Position numbers and translations under genes: made by a program
In this document: piece by piece, positions 8,564 to 17,324 of the stretch
Numbering within the stretch: position 1 is the first letter of the stretch
Layout: every line of letters starts with the position of its first letter
The notes under the pieces: generated by a model
Told to the model about the DNA's origin: nothing
What the model saw: only the letters and a program-made list of their open reading frames with translations
Databases searched by the model: none
DNA from: a virus
Reading direction: 5' to 3' (one strand)
Virus record (IMG/VR): IMGVR_UViG_3300045976_000154
Span: 1-43,591 of that record
DNA: 43,591 nucleotides

Positions 8564-8585
8564 GTTGCCGCTCCGAAGAGGTTGG

Positions 8586-8612
8586 AAAAAAGCCACCTCG
8601 CGCGGAGGTGGC
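8586..8612 (-). terminator. Rho-independent terminator after tail tube gene
   Basis: On the minus strand an 8-bp perfect stem, GCCACCTC pairing with GAGGTGGC around a 5-base loop, is followed by six T residues. It lies 40 bases past the tail tube stop and 23 bases before the lysis gene start, so it separates the tube and lysis units, at least partly. Confidence 0.85.
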
Positions 8613-8652
8613 GAAGGAGACGGGCCCCTTCCACGAGCCCGACCCGACGCAC

Positions 8653-9093
8653 TCACATGCCGGTGCCCGTCACGTTCAGGGCCATGAACTGCGCATCGGC
8701 GACGAGGATCTGGTGCTTCTGGATGTCGATGCGCCCGCTCGCGTAGGAGCAGCTGCTGTACTTGCGCAGCACCGCACCGGACGCGGCGTCCTGGACGATG
8801 AAGTCGAAGACGATGCCCTTGAGCGCGTCGTCGCCATTCAGCGAGGCGATGCCGGCGGTGCGCAGCTGCTCCTTGAGCAGCACGATCTGCGACAGACTCA
8901 CCGAATGGCGCGCCTGCGTCGGGACGTGCTCGATGATGTGGATGTCGCCGATGCCACTGGCACCGTCCAGGCCATAGTCGTCGCTCAGGCTCACGCTCTG
9001 CGCGAGGCCGACCTGGATGCCGGCGACCTGCACGACGACCGTGTTGCCGGTGCGAACCTTGCGGTTCACGGAGGTGATGGGGGCGGTTGCCAT
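8653..9093 (-). CDS. Tail tube protein
   Basis: A 146-residue protein encoded 38 bases downstream of the tail sheath, the usual sheath-tube order. It is rich in predicted beta strands, with TSVNRKVRTGNTVVVQV at the N-terminus and an amphipathic central region, and has the 140-170 residue length typical of myovirus tube proteins. It would stack as hexamers to form the inner tube through which DNA passes. A strong terminator follows. High expression would be expected. The assignment is by position, size and overall pattern rather than a diagnostic motif. Confidence 0.8.
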   Translation of the reverse strand: MATAPITSVNRKVRTGNTVVVQVAGIQVGLAQSVSLSDDYGLDGASGIGDIHIIEHVPTQARHSVSLSQIVLLKEQLRTAGIASLNGDDALKGIVFDFIVQDAASGAVLRKYSSCSYASGRIDIQKHQILVADAQFMALNVTGTGM

Positions 9094-9131
9094 GTACTAC
9101 TCCTTGGGGGGGGTTCCGAATCAGCCGCCGA

Positions 9132-10850
9132 TCAGGCCGAGGCCGTGCCGCTGTACGGCACCGCGTGCACCAGGATGCCGATGAAGTTGGTCGGGATGAC
9201 CGGCGAGACCTGCACTTGCACCACGATGTGGTCGCCCGTCAGGCTGGCCGTCAGCCCCTTCCAGGCCGGGCTCGTCGCGTCGCCGACGATGACGCCAGGG
9301 CCGATCGGGTTGGGCGTGGCCAGCTGGTCGAGCACCGTCTCGCAGCGCGAGATGATCTCGGCCAGCAGCAGGGCCGAGCCGTTCTTGCCGACCTCGGTCT
9401 CGCAGGTCTCGCGCAGCGCGCGCACCACGTAGTCCAGCGCCGTGCCCGTGCTGACCTCGACGCGGTTGAAGTTGTCGTTGGCCAGCCAGGTGGTGATCGA
9501 GCGCGTGCAGCGGTAGCCGCGGCTGGTCTTGTCGAACGGCACCACGCCGCCGGCGATCAGCGCATCCGTGTCCGTCGGGTTCTTCAGCTGGCGCTCGAAG
9601 CCCTGGCACTTCAGGGTCTTGTTCGTCAGCGCGGTGCCCGGCGGCAGGCCGGCCATCGCGCCGGCGCACTGCGCGGCCAGGATGTAGGGCGCGAACAGCG
9701 TCAGCGTGCCGCTGGCGTCGTAGTCCCAGACGCCCAGGTGCACGAGCGAGACGCGGTCGTCGTTCAGGCTCAGCGCCTCGGCCAGCGCCGCGGCGTCGGA
9801 CGTACCCAGCGCGGTGCCGCACCAGGCGCGGCGCTCGGCGCGCGCGACCGTGCTCATGTAGTCGACGTGCGCGCTGGCCATCGCATGGATCGAGGCCGCG
9901 CCGCTGACGGGCACGACCCACTGGACGTCCTCGGTCTGCAGCAGGTCGAACGCGTTGCTCCAGTCCTGGTTCACGACGGTCGGCGACGTGCCACCCTGCG
10001 CCACGACGAAGCCCGAGGTCACGGCCACCGCACCGGCGCCGAAGACCTGCGTCGCGTTGAAGACGGTCGGCTCGGCCGAGCTGTTGATCCAGTTCGTCAC
10101 CGCGACGTTGATCGCGGTGATGTCCAGGCCGGCGCCGATGTCCTGGTTCGTCGACGTGTCGAACAGGGCCGCCGTCGCGAGCGATTCCAGGCCCGGCGCC
10201 GCGGTGGCGCTGAAGCCCTGCACGACGTTGATGGCGTCGACCAGCTGCTGCACCGTCGGGTATTGCGCGAAGGGCAGCATCGCCACCACCGAGCCGGACA
10301 GGCGCAGCGTGATGTCGCCGGTGTTGACCTGCGCGCGCGGCGTCGAGCCATTGCCGGTGTAGAACACCGTCATCGGCGCGAGGTACAGGTTGTCGCCGAC
10401 CTCGGAGACCCCGTTTTGCTTGACCGTGATCTTGCGGCCCTTGGCGGTGCCCGCCTCGACCTTGATCTGGGCGCCCACCGTGCGGATGCCGTAGTCGGAG
10501 GTCAGCAGCGTGATGGCCGGGCTCGACGCGCCATCGGTGAGCGTCGCGCTCGACTGCGTCGGCGAGCCCACGCGCAGGAAGCCGATCTTGGCCGGGCCGC
10601 CGGTCTCGGCGCTCGGGTCGAACGCCTTCTTGATCGCGGCCAGCGAGTCGCCGTCGATGCCCATCTTGACGGCGTCGTCGGCGCTGGACAGCCAGTGCAC
10701 CACGCCCGGCACACCGTAGTTGCTGGTGCCCAGGATGGCGAGGTTGTCGGACAGGGCGACGGCGGTGTCGGCCATCGCCGACTCGTCGATCGCGGAGACG
10801 ACGACCGGCGTGAGATATTGCCGGCCGTTCCAGTAGAAGCCTCGGCTCAT
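9132..10850 (-). CDS. Contractile tail sheath protein
   Basis: A 572-residue protein starting MSRGFYWNGRQYLTP. Its features are those of sheath proteins: an N-terminal segment of small residues (AVALSDNLAILGTSNYG), a central variable beta domain, and a conserved C-terminal third with SRGYRCTRSITTW and DYVVRALRETCE, which correspond to the polymerisation domain. The tail tube gene follows immediately. It forms the helical outer layer that contracts during injection, which makes this a myovirus-type particle. Confidence 0.9.
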   Translation of the reverse strand: MSRGFYWNGRQYLTPVVVSAIDESAMADTAVALSDNLAILGTSNYGVPGVVHWLSSADDAVKMGIDGDSLAAIKKAFDPSAETGGPAKIGFLRVGSPTQSSATLTDGASSPAITLLTSDYGIRTVGAQIKVEAGTAKGRKITVKQNGVSEVGDNLYLAPMTVFYTGNGSTPRAQVNTGDITLRLSGSVVAMLPFAQYPTVQQLVDAINVVQGFSATAAPGLESLATAALFDTSTNQDIGAGLDITAINVAVTNWINSSAEPTVFNATQVFGAGAVAVTSGFVVAQGGTSPTVVNQDWSNAFDLLQTEDVQWVVPVSGAASIHAMASAHVDYMSTVARAERRAWCGTALGTSDAAALAEALSLNDDRVSLVHLGVWDYDASGTLTLFAPYILAAQCAGAMAGLPPGTALTNKTLKCQGFERQLKNPTDTDALIAGGVVPFDKTSRGYRCTRSITTWLANDNFNRVEVSTGTALDYVVRALRETCETEVGKNGSALLLAEIISRCETVLDQLATPNPIGPGVIVGDATSPAWKGLTASLTGDHIVVQVQVSPVIPTNFIGILVHAVPYSGTASA

Positions 10851-10893
10851 GATGGGTTCCTTGGAGAGCTAGGGGAGGGAAGGGCCGCCGGGA

Positions 10894-11238
10894 TCAGGCC
10901 GGCACGGCGTTGGCGAAGGCCTGGAACGCCCGGGCGAAGCCGGCGTGCGTGTCCTGGGTCTTGCCGGCGCGCGCGTGCATCACCGCGAACGCGTTGAGCA
11001 GCTCGACGCGCTTCTCGGAGAGCGAGTGGTGCTGCATGAACTCGTCGAGCGAGACGATGGGCGCGGTCTGCGGTGGCACCGCGGCGACGGCGGCCACGAC
11101 GGGCGGCGGCACGATGGCGGGGGCCGGGGCGGCGACGACGACCGGCGGCGCGCTGGGCGCGGGCGCGGCCACGGGCGAGGTGGCGGGGGCGGCGGTGGGC
11201 GCCGGCGCGGCGCTCGTGTCTTTGTCTGCTGCGGCCAT
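10894..11238 (-). CDS. Ala/Pro-rich small protein upstream of sheath
   Basis: A 114-residue protein. The first 60 residues are almost only Ala, Pro and Val (low-complexity linker). Residues 60-114 are a compact helical segment with EFMQHHSLSEKRVELLNAF. It lies one base after the stop of the upstream tail gene and 43 bases before the sheath start. I do not recognise a family. Its position suggests a tail accessory or capping factor, but nothing in the sequence proves this. Confidence 0.6.
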   Translation of the reverse strand: MAAADKDTSAAPAPTAAPATSPVAAPAPSAPPVVVAAPAPAIVPPPVVAAVAAVPPQTAPIVSLDEFMQHHSLSEKRVELLNAFAVMHARAGKTQDTHAGFARAFQAFANAVPA

Positions 11239-11239
11239 T

Positions 11240-12049
11240 TCAGCCTCCGATGGCGGTTGCGTTCACTTCGACATCGACGACGACCGGGCGGTCTTCGCCG
11301 ACAAGGCTCATCGCCTGACAGGTGAAGGTGCCGACCACCGAGTACAGCGGTGCGGACATCGACTCCACGTCATCGCGATCCGATAGGGTCAATGCTGGTG
11401 TCACGATTCCCGCCGCGGCGAAGACGCGCAGGTTCGCGATCACGATGGCCTTGATGGCCTGGCGCAGCGCCTTGCGCTCGTCGTAGTTCATCGACAGCGC
11501 GGCGAAGCTGATCGACCAGTCCGACATCCAGCCCTCGAACTCCTCGCCCGTCTCGTCGAGCGCCATGCGATCGCCCAGCACGCGCGCGCCGGAGCCGTCC
11601 TTGTCGACGTGGAAGACCACGACCGGGAAGCCGACCTGGTCGAACTCGGGCGTGCCGACCAGGCAGGGGATCGAGCCGCGCTTGGGCTTGAGCACGCCGC
11701 GCGCGACGTACTGCGCCAGCCCGTCGGCGATGCGGTCCTTCAGGCACCCGAGCACGTCCACCGAGTAGTCGGCGAACGATGCGACGGGCGTCTGCGTGAC
11801 GGCCGGCGTCGCGACCCACGAGCCGTCGACGAGGTAGAAGGCGCGATACCAGAGCGGCGTGCCGTTGACCAGGCCGGGCCCGTCGAGGAAGGCGAGCTCG
11901 GTGCCCTCGTAGAGGAGGCCGGCGTTCTCGTCGACCAGCTCGCCCGCGCTCGCGCCGCGCGTGACGCGGTAGAGCGTCGCGCCGTCCATCGGCTGCAGCA
12001 CGATGGCGAGCGCGCCCCCGCAGGAGACCTGGTCAATGATGGCGATCAT
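11240..12049 (-). CDS. Putative tail completion/terminator-region protein
   Basis: A 269-residue protein of unknown family, encoded between connector genes and the sheath, where tail terminator and tail completion proteins normally sit. The N-terminal 80 residues look like a fibronectin/Ig-like beta domain (TLYRVTRG, PLWYRAFYLVDGSW). The C-terminal two thirds carry CLKDRIADGLAQYV and YDERKALRQAIKAIVIANLR helices with beta strands between, compatible with a tail-terminator fold. Start ATG 12049 lies directly below a copy of the conserved intergenic element. Confidence 0.55.
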   Translation of the reverse strand: MIAIIDQVSCGGALAIVLQPMDGATLYRVTRGASAGELVDENAGLLYEGTELAFLDGPGLVNGTPLWYRAFYLVDGSWVATPAVTQTPVASFADYSVDVLGCLKDRIADGLAQYVARGVLKPKRGSIPCLVGTPEFDQVGFPVVVFHVDKDGSGARVLGDRMALDETGEEFEGWMSDWSISFAALSMNYDERKALRQAIKAIVIANLRVFAAAGIVTPALTLSDRDDVESMSAPLYSVVGTFTCQAMSLVGEDRPVVVDVEVNATAIGG

Positions 12050-12054
12050 TGACG

Positions 12055-12074
12055 CCAGCGTGGCGTCACGACGC
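12055..12074 (-). promoter_or_regulatory. Conserved intergenic element, copy a
   Basis: Minus strand GCGTCGTGACGCCACGCTGG, identical over all 20 bases to the copy at 19,681-19,700. It ends 5 bases before the ATG at 12,049 and includes the stop codon of the upstream gene (TGA). It belongs to a family of at least eight intergenic copies. Confidence 0.65.
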
Positions 12075-12890
12075 CTGCAGGGCCTGCTTGACGGCCTCGG
12101 TGAAGGCGTAGGTGATGGCCTGGGGAGCGATCGCGCCTATCTCGGCCGACACTTTCTGGACGATGAACAGCCCGGGCTGGGCAGGGCGGATCCAGCCTCC
12201 AGACCCTTCGAGGAGCGTGCGGAAGGTGAGATAAGCGCTGGACTTCTTCTTTCCCACGCTCGTCTGCATGCGCACCATGCCCGCGTAGCGGTCGGTCTTG
12301 TTGCCCGGGTGCGCCTTCGGCGCCAGGCCGGCCGGCAGCGAGCCGCCCCACGAGTAGGTGTTGCGCACCACCTGCTCGATGAACCCTTTGGCGTTCAGGC
12401 GCCCATGGACGTTGTTCTCCAGGCGCTGGCCGGTGATCCGGCTCTTTTTCATCTTGCGCGCGACCTCGTAGACCGCCGCCGGCATCGCGCTCGCGTGCGC
12501 GACGTTGCCGGGCGTGTTGTGGCGGAACGGGATGATGAGGTACTTCTTGCCCTTGTTCGGCCCGGTCTTGACGATGCGCGTCTTCAGGCTCGTGGTGAGG
12601 TAGGCGTGCTGGTCGAACGCCGGCCGGCCCTCCTCGATCTCGGCCGCGTTCTTGTAGTCGGAGAACACGCGCACGGCGAAGGGCCCCGTCTTCTCCATCT
12701 GGATCGAGTTGACGTAGGGCTCCTTCTCGCTCTGCGCGAGCGAGGAGTGCATCACCGCGGTCTTCCAGCGCGCCATCGCCTCGTCGCCGAGCTTCATCAC
12801 GGCGTACTCGACGGCCGGCATCGCGCCGTCCAGGATCTTCGAGGCCTGGACGGCCACGCCCGACAGGTCGACGCTGATGGTGAACTTCAC
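12066..12890 (-). CDS. Putative neck/tail completion protein
   Basis: A 274-residue basic protein. The start is GTG 12890, overlapping the upstream stop. Residues 1-60 (ISVDLSGVAVQASKILDGAM, then ARWKTAVMHSS) resemble the amphipathic helical start of HK97 gp10-type minor tail proteins. Later come GKKYLIIPFRHNTPG and a run of basic patches. The location between connector-type proteins and the tail terminator region fits a head-tail joining or tail completion role. No recognised enzymatic motif is present. The stop codon is contained in the conserved intergenic element. Confidence 0.55.
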   Translation of the reverse strand: MKFTISVDLSGVAVQASKILDGAMPAVEYAVMKLGDEAMARWKTAVMHSSLAQSEKEPYVNSIQMEKTGPFAVRVFSDYKNAAEIEEGRPAFDQHAYLTTSLKTRIVKTGPNKGKKYLIIPFRHNTPGNVAHASAMPAAVYEVARKMKKSRITGQRLENNVHGRLNAKGFIEQVVRNTYSWGGSLPAGLAPKAHPGNKTDRYAGMVRMQTSVGKKKSSAYLTFRTLLEGSGGWIRPAQPGLFIVQKVSAEIGAIAPQAITYAFTEAVKQALQAS

Positions 12891-13135
12891 GGCGCGCGCG
12901 CCCCGTGCGCCAGGCCGTCGGAGTACCAGAGGAACGCGTGCGCGTCGACCTCGCCGCGGCAGCGCGCGCAGACGTACTTCTGGCCCAGGCCGGCCGCGGC
13001 CGGGAACTTCGGCACGAAGTCATGCCGCGCGCAGGCCCGCAGGCGCGCGTGGTTCTCCTTCACCTGCTCAGCGAGCTGGCGCATCACGTCGCCGCTCAGG
13101 CCGACGGTGACGCCCAGGCGGTCGAGCCCGTTCAT
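12887..13135 (-). CDS. Small putative zinc-binding protein
   Basis: An 82-residue protein; ATG 13135 overlaps the previous stop (ATGA) and its own stop overlaps the next GTG. A helical N-terminal half (GDVMRQLAEQVKENHARL) is followed by CARHDF and, 20 residues later, CARC, so three Cys and one His could coordinate a metal. It sits in the connector block and may be a small virion or assembly protein. I do not recognise the family. Confidence 0.6.
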   Translation of the reverse strand: MNGLDRLGVTVGLSGDVMRQLAEQVKENHARLRACARHDFVPKFPAAAGLGQKYVCARCRGEVDAHAFLWYSDGLAHGARAP

Positions 13136-13380
13136 GGCCGGTTCGCGCGCGACCACTTCAGGTGGTTGCGCACGTAGACGACCCACAGCACGCCGTTGAG
13201 CGGCAGCAGCCCCCAGGTGTGCGTCGCGAGGATCCACACGAGCCACAGCGCCTGATTCAGCAGGCCCAGCAGCCATGCGCGCGGGTGGTGGTTGCCCGCG
13301 AGCAGCGTCATCCAGATCGTGAGGCAGCTCAGGAACCACGGCAGGACGTGGCCGACGACATTGAGGAGGAGGGCGAACAT
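13132..13380 (-). CDS. Small membrane protein
   Basis: An 82-residue, very hydrophobic protein with about three membrane segments (residues 4-27, 35-52 and 58-70) rich in Trp and Leu, ending in the basic tail RNHLKWSRANRP. It is coupled to the next gene by ATGA overlap. Its size and topology are holin-like. It is, however, remote from the lysis cassette and embedded among connector genes, so a holin role is only a possibility. Confidence 0.6.
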   Translation of the reverse strand: MFALLLNVVGHVLPWFLSCLTIWMTLLAGNHHPRAWLLGLLNQALWLVWILATHTWGLLPLNGVLWVVYVRNHLKWSRANRP

Positions 13381-13389
13381 GGCGGTCCT

Positions 13390-14016
13390 TCAGCCCTGGC
13401 GGCTGTAGAGGTCGAAGCGCTTCATGACGATGCGCCGCGGGAGCGCCTCGCCGTTCTCGTAGGGCCGGTCGAGCGGCTGACTCGTCCAGGCGAAGTACTC
13501 CACCAGCCGGCGCCCCGACAGGCTGTATGTGCCCTGCGGCTCGCCGTCCGCCCAGCTCAGGTTGCCGAGCTGGTCGACATCGGGCAGGCCCAGCGAGACG
13601 AGCTGGCCGTCGACCTTCTGCAGCACCTTCTCCACCGAGACGATCTGCGACATGGGCCGCGTCACGCCCGGCACCACGTTGAACGAGAAGGGCTCGGTCT
13701 GGTCGAGCATGCGCACACGGTCGAACGCGCCGATCGCGTAGGCAGGCGAGTCGGAGCCGATCGTGAAGACCGCATCGCCCTCCTCGTACATGCCGAACTG
13801 CGCCCAGCGCTTGGTCACGTTGGAGCCGGTCTTGGCGACGACGGCCTCGACCGGATCCTCCCAGAGGTGCCCGAAGCCTTGGCAGAAGGCGCAGGTCTTG
13901 TCCGCGGCGCCGCTGGCCGGGTTCACGCACGGGCACGCGAACGAGCGCATCCATTCGCAGCGCTGGCCTGCCTCGGCGATCATCTCGTTGAACTCGTCGA
14001 CGTCGAAGAAGCTCAC
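13390..14016 (-). CDS. Putative head-tail connector with cysteine cluster
   Basis: A 208-residue protein; GTG 14016 overlaps the stop of the preceding gene (GTGA). Residues 20-50 hold CEW, CPC, then TCAFCQGFGHLWE, a four-cysteine zinc-ribbon-like cluster. The remainder is beta-rich, with a conserved-looking end LPRRIVMKRFDLY. Proteins of this pattern are common in the connector region of myoviruses. The precise function is not known to me. It acts with the 261-residue protein encoded upstream, judging by translational coupling. Confidence 0.6.
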   Translation of the reverse strand: MSFFDVDEFNEMIAEAGQRCEWMRSFACPCVNPASGAADKTCAFCQGFGHLWEDPVEAVVAKTGSNVTKRWAQFGMYEEGDAVFTIGSDSPAYAIGAFDRVRMLDQTEPFSFNVVPGVTRPMSQIVSVEKVLQKVDGQLVSLGLPDVDQLGNLSWADGEPQGTYSLSGRRLVEYFAWTSQPLDRPYENGEALPRRIVMKRFDLYSRQG

Positions 14017-14798
14017 GCGACCCCCATCATCAGGCCGCCGATGGCGTTGCGCAGGTCGACCAGCTGGCCCTCGATGGCCTCGCGGTACTTGGCGACGTCG
14101 CGCGAGACCGAGCGCGACAGCCCATCGGTGCTTTGGCTCGTGCTCTGCGGGATGAACTGGTCCTCCAGCACGCGCAGCGCGGCCAGGCGCAGCAGCACGT
14201 CCTGCACGTCCGGCACGACGGGGTCGGTCGCCTGCAGGCCGGCGCGGTAGCGGATCCAGATCATGTGCGGCACGTTCACGCCCAGGACGAAGACCTGCAG
14301 CGCGTACATGCTCACCGGCGCGGAGTTCGCATACCCGGCCGGCAGCACCGACAGCTGCGCGTGCTTGTAGTCGAGGCGCAGCCACGGCGTGGGCACGTTG
14401 TACAGCAGCGTGTTCGTCGCCGGATTGATGATCTGCACCGACGACACCGAGATGACCGGCCGCTGGTTCAGTAGCAGGAAGCCCGAGTAGCTGTTGCTGA
14501 TGAAGTCGGGCGGCATGTCGTAGGCCGGCTCGATGGCCCACGGCGTGGTGCCGATCGCCGCCAGGTCGTCCTGCGTGGGCGGCTTGACCGGGAAGACCTC
14601 CGTCGGCTCCAGGAAGACGCCCAGGCGCCGCGCGACCTCGGCCTCGGCCGCCTGCAGCTTGCGCGCGAGGTAGGAGGGAGAATTCGCCGACGGCGCCACC
14701 GCGGCGCACGCGCTCAGCGCCTTCGAGCCGCCGATCAGGCGCAGGCGCACGTCGGACAGCTCCTTGAGGGCGTCGGCCGGGTTCGAGAAGATGGACAT
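14013..14798 (-). CDS. Putative head-tail adaptor protein
   Basis: A 261-residue protein. Residues 45-70 are helical (YLARKLQAAEAEVARRLGV). A beta-rich centre follows with IWIRYRAGLQATDPVVP, and then a long helical C-terminus (VLLRLAALRVLEDQF, SRSVSRDVAKYREAIEGQL). The helix-bundle ends with a beta insertion resemble adaptor/connector proteins that dock on the portal. Its place between capsid-decoration genes and tail completion genes agrees. I see no specific motif, so the assignment is moderate. Confidence 0.55.
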   Translation of the reverse strand: MSIFSNPADALKELSDVRLRLIGGSKALSACAAVAPSANSPSYLARKLQAAEAEVARRLGVFLEPTEVFPVKPPTQDDLAAIGTTPWAIEPAYDMPPDFISNSYSGFLLLNQRPVISVSSVQIINPATNTLLYNVPTPWLRLDYKHAQLSVLPAGYANSAPVSMYALQVFVLGVNVPHMIWIRYRAGLQATDPVVPDVQDVLLRLAALRVLEDQFIPQSTSQSTDGLSRSVSRDVAKYREAIEGQLVDLRNAIGGLMMGVA

Positions 14799-14801
14799 GG
14801 G

Positions 14802-15113
14802 TCAGACCCCGAAGACCGTGTTGCAGGGCACGTCGCCCGCCAGCTCGAAGACGGCGCCGCTGGTCATCGTGACCGTGCACGTCACCCGGTAGACGCTGCC
14901 CTTGCGGCCGCCGCCCAGCAGCTGCGTCACCGCGCCGCCTTCGATCATGGCCTGGCCCACCAGCATCCCCGACAGATCCTGGCCCGGCGGCCCGGCCTGC
15001 ACGACGACGACGCACGCCGCGGACGCGATCGTGTCGCCCGAGGCGATCAGCGCGCAGAAGTCGAACACCATGGGGATCGTCTCCCCCGGCGCCTTGATGC
15101 TCAGCAGTGCCAC
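14802..15113 (-). CDS. Small beta-rich virion protein
   Basis: A 103-residue protein with GTG start at 15113, preceded by a strong GGAGGAG ribosome binding site. Almost the whole chain is short beta strands (APGETIPMVFDFCALI, GSVYRVTCTVTMTSG, FELAGDVPC), an Ig-like pattern that I have seen near head-decoration genes in large phages. It is not membrane-bound. Likely a structural or decoration protein; the exact role is unknown. Confidence 0.6.
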   Translation of the reverse strand: MALLSIKAPGETIPMVFDFCALIASGDTIASAACVVVVQAGPPGQDLSGMLVGQAMIEGGAVTQLLGGGRKGSVYRVTCTVTMTSGAVFELAGDVPCNTVFGV

Positions 15114-15129
15114 ACCGCTCCTCCTCGCA

Positions 15130-17301
15130 CTACCCGGTGCGCCGGCCGCCGCGACGCGCGACTGGAACCGATGCTGCTGTCACGTTCCAGCTGCGGGGCG
15201 ACGCGCTCAGCTCGATGCGCCGCGCCGGCGCCGGCTCCGACAGCGGCGCGACGGCCGCCGCGATCGATGGCGCTGCGGCGAGCGTGGCCACCGCGTTCAG
15301 CTGCATGTCGAGCTTGACCTGGCTCAGCATCGGGCCCGCCGTGAACGCCGGGCGCGCCGCCAGCAGGGCGCGGGCCGAGACGATGAACAGCGGATGCGCG
15401 GCCAGCGACGCCGAGGCAGCGAGGCTCGCGTTCAGCCGCATCGTCGTATCGAGCGGGGCCATGAGCGTGGAGGCCGCCACCACGCGCGCGCGCAGAAGCG
15501 CCACCATGCGGCCGCCAAAAGCTGAACCGGCGCTGCCACCGGTGGACGCCAGGCGCGCCGCGAGCGGCTTCGAGACCACCGGCCCGGCGGCGAGCGTCGC
15601 CGTCGCGCGCAGCGCCGCCAGCTCGGGGCGCAGGACGCGCATCGACGGCGTGATGGTCGCGCTGGCCGCCAGTGCCGCCGCCAGCGGCACGCCGGTCTTC
15701 ATCCGCGGGATCAACGTGCCGGCGGACAGCAGGGACGCCACGAGCGGCACGCCGGCGATGAGCGTCGGCGGCGGCATGGATGCCGCGCCGCGCAGCGCGG
15801 CCGCCAGCCGCACGTCGGTGCGGATCGTGGCGCTCATTACCGAGCTCGCGCCCAGCGCTGCCGCGGCGTGGCTGACGTTCGACAGGCGGCCAGTCCACGA
15901 CGGGGCGACGGCCAGCGTGACGGCGAGCGGCCGCACGACTAGGGGGTTCGCAGTCATCGCCGGCAGGGTGGGGAGGTTCGCCACCAGCCGGGTGCTCAGG
16001 CTCGCCGCCGCCGCGAGCAGCGACGTCGCCGTCAGGCGCCCGGCCAGGGGCTTGGCCACCGTCGCCGCCGGCGTCACGCTGGCGACGCTCGCGAGCGCGG
16101 CCGCAGCCGAGACCATGGTGCTGATCCGGCCGCCCATGACCGATGCGGCCGACAGGACCGCGTTCAGCCGCGCGCCGGCCGCCCCGACGAACAGGGGCTG
16201 CGTCTGCAGGAGTGCCGTCAGCGGGCGCGCGACCGTCATCGTGGCCGCGAGCATGGATGCCGCCTGCGGCGCAGCCGCCACCGACCAGCCGACGGCCAGC
16301 GGCGCGGAGAGCGAGGCCGCGCTCGTGAGCAGCGCCTGCTGCCGCACGCTCAGGCCGGCGGCGCCGAATGCCGAACGACCAGCGAGCGCGGCCGACGCCA
16401 GCCCTCGCGATGCCGCGAGGGAATGCGCTTCGGCCTGCAGCAGGGCCGCGACCGGACGCAGCACCGTCACCGCGGCGGCGAGCGAGCTGGCGGCGCTCAT
16501 GACCGCGGCGCCGCGCAGGCGGGCGGCCGCGCTCAGCGAGGCTTGCGCGGCGAGGGGGCTGGCCAGCGGCCTTGCGACCTTCGCCATGGCCGACAGCGCC
16601 GCGCTCGCGCGCATCGACGTCGAGGGCGACAGCACGATCGAGGTCGACACCGAGGCGGTCGACGTCAGGGTCGACTTGACGGCCGCCGGTCGCCCATAGA
16701 TGTACGTGACGATCGCGTTGGCAGCCTGGGCCGTACCCGTGGTCGGCGTGATCGACCACGCCGGGTTCAGGTTGACCTTGTTGCCGATGATTTCGTAGGC
16801 CGCCAGCGCGATCTCGGGGCTGGTCTGGCCTCCGAGCGCCGTGAAGCCGGAGGGCGCCGTGTAGCTGCCCGTGGAGTCGGGCGAGAAGAAGCCGGTGATC
16901 ACCAGCTCGCCCGAGACCGAGACCGTGCCAGTCGAGCCCGTCGAAGAGTTCGTGCCGGCGCTACCACTGCCCGCGACCTTGTCGACGATCGCCTGGAACA
17001 TGCCCGAGAAGATCGAGCTGACGACCAGGTAGTCGCACGCCGACGCGAAGTTCAGCGTCACCGACGTCGTGCCCGCTGGCGCCTCGACCATGTGGAGGAT
17101 TGACGTGCGCGCGCCGGAGACGCCGTTGCTCGTCTGCGTGATGTCCAGCGTCCAACCCGCGGGCGTCGACGCCAGAGGCTGCAGCGAGAAGACGACCAGG
17201 CTCAGGAAGTAGCCGGACGCCGCCGGCGTCATGCTGACGGTCACCGAACTGCCGTTGCCTTGAACGGATGCGCTCGACTGGAACGCGATGGTCGTCGGCA
17301 T
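15130..17301 (-). CDS. Large repeat-containing virion/fibre protein
   Basis: A 723-residue protein in two parts. Residues 1-205 form a beta-sandwich-like domain (AGWTLDITQTSNG, WSITPTTGTAQAANAIVTYIYG). Residues about 222-690 are an imperfect repeat, nearly all Ala, Leu, Ser, Val and Thr, with a signature xVxRPLAxxLxAxASLxA recurring about every 18-24 residues (RP replaced by KP or VP in some copies). Proteins of this kind would form a beta-solenoid or fibrous stalk. The C-terminus (PARRIELSASPRSWNV) is a short separate end. A head or tail decoration fibre is the best guess; no enzymatic motif is visible. Confidence 0.65.
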   Translation of the reverse strand: MPTTIAFQSSASVQGNGSSVTVSMTPAASGYFLSLVVFSLQPLASTPAGWTLDITQTSNGVSGARTSILHMVEAPAGTTSVTLNFASACDYLVVSSIFSGMFQAIVDKVAGSGSAGTNSSTGSTGTVSVSGELVITGFFSPDSTGSYTAPSGFTALGGQTSPEIALAAYEIIGNKVNLNPAWSITPTTGTAQAANAIVTYIYGRPAAVKSTLTSTASVSTSIVLSPSTSMRASAALSAMAKVARPLASPLAAQASLSAAARLRGAAVMSAASSLAAAVTVLRPVAALLQAEAHSLAASRGLASAALAGRSAFGAAGLSVRQQALLTSAASLSAPLAVGWSVAAAPQAASMLAATMTVARPLTALLQTQPLFVGAAGARLNAVLSAASVMGGRISTMVSAAAALASVASVTPAATVAKPLAGRLTATSLLAAAASLSTRLVANLPTLPAMTANPLVVRPLAVTLAVAPSWTGRLSNVSHAAAALGASSVMSATIRTDVRLAAALRGAASMPPPTLIAGVPLVASLLSAGTLIPRMKTGVPLAAALAASATITPSMRVLRPELAALRATATLAAGPVVSKPLAARLASTGGSAGSAFGGRMVALLRARVVAASTLMAPLDTTMRLNASLAASASLAAHPLFIVSARALLAARPAFTAGPMLSQVKLDMQLNAVATLAAAPSIAAAVAPLSEPAPARRIELSASPRSWNVTAASVPVARRGGRRTG
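15234..16638 (-). repeat. Degenerate protein-level tandem repeats in the 723-residue gene
   Basis: About twenty diverged copies of a short unit centred on RPLA, KPLA or VPLA. Units are recognisable at protein level but not as exact DNA repeats, so they look old and selected rather than recently slipped. Confidence 0.65.
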
Positions 17302-17324
17302 GCCGCCCCTTCCCTAGCTCCCTA

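Noticed and set aside
11380-11402. Further copy of the conserved element (ATCGTGACACCAGCATTGAC)
   Set aside because: It lies inside a coding gene and encodes ordinary residues; similarity may be chance. The match at 15,157-15,180 is similar.
13132-13380. Holin call for the 82-residue membrane protein
   Set aside because: Size and topology fit, but it is coupled to connector genes far from the lysis cassette, so the name is not justified.
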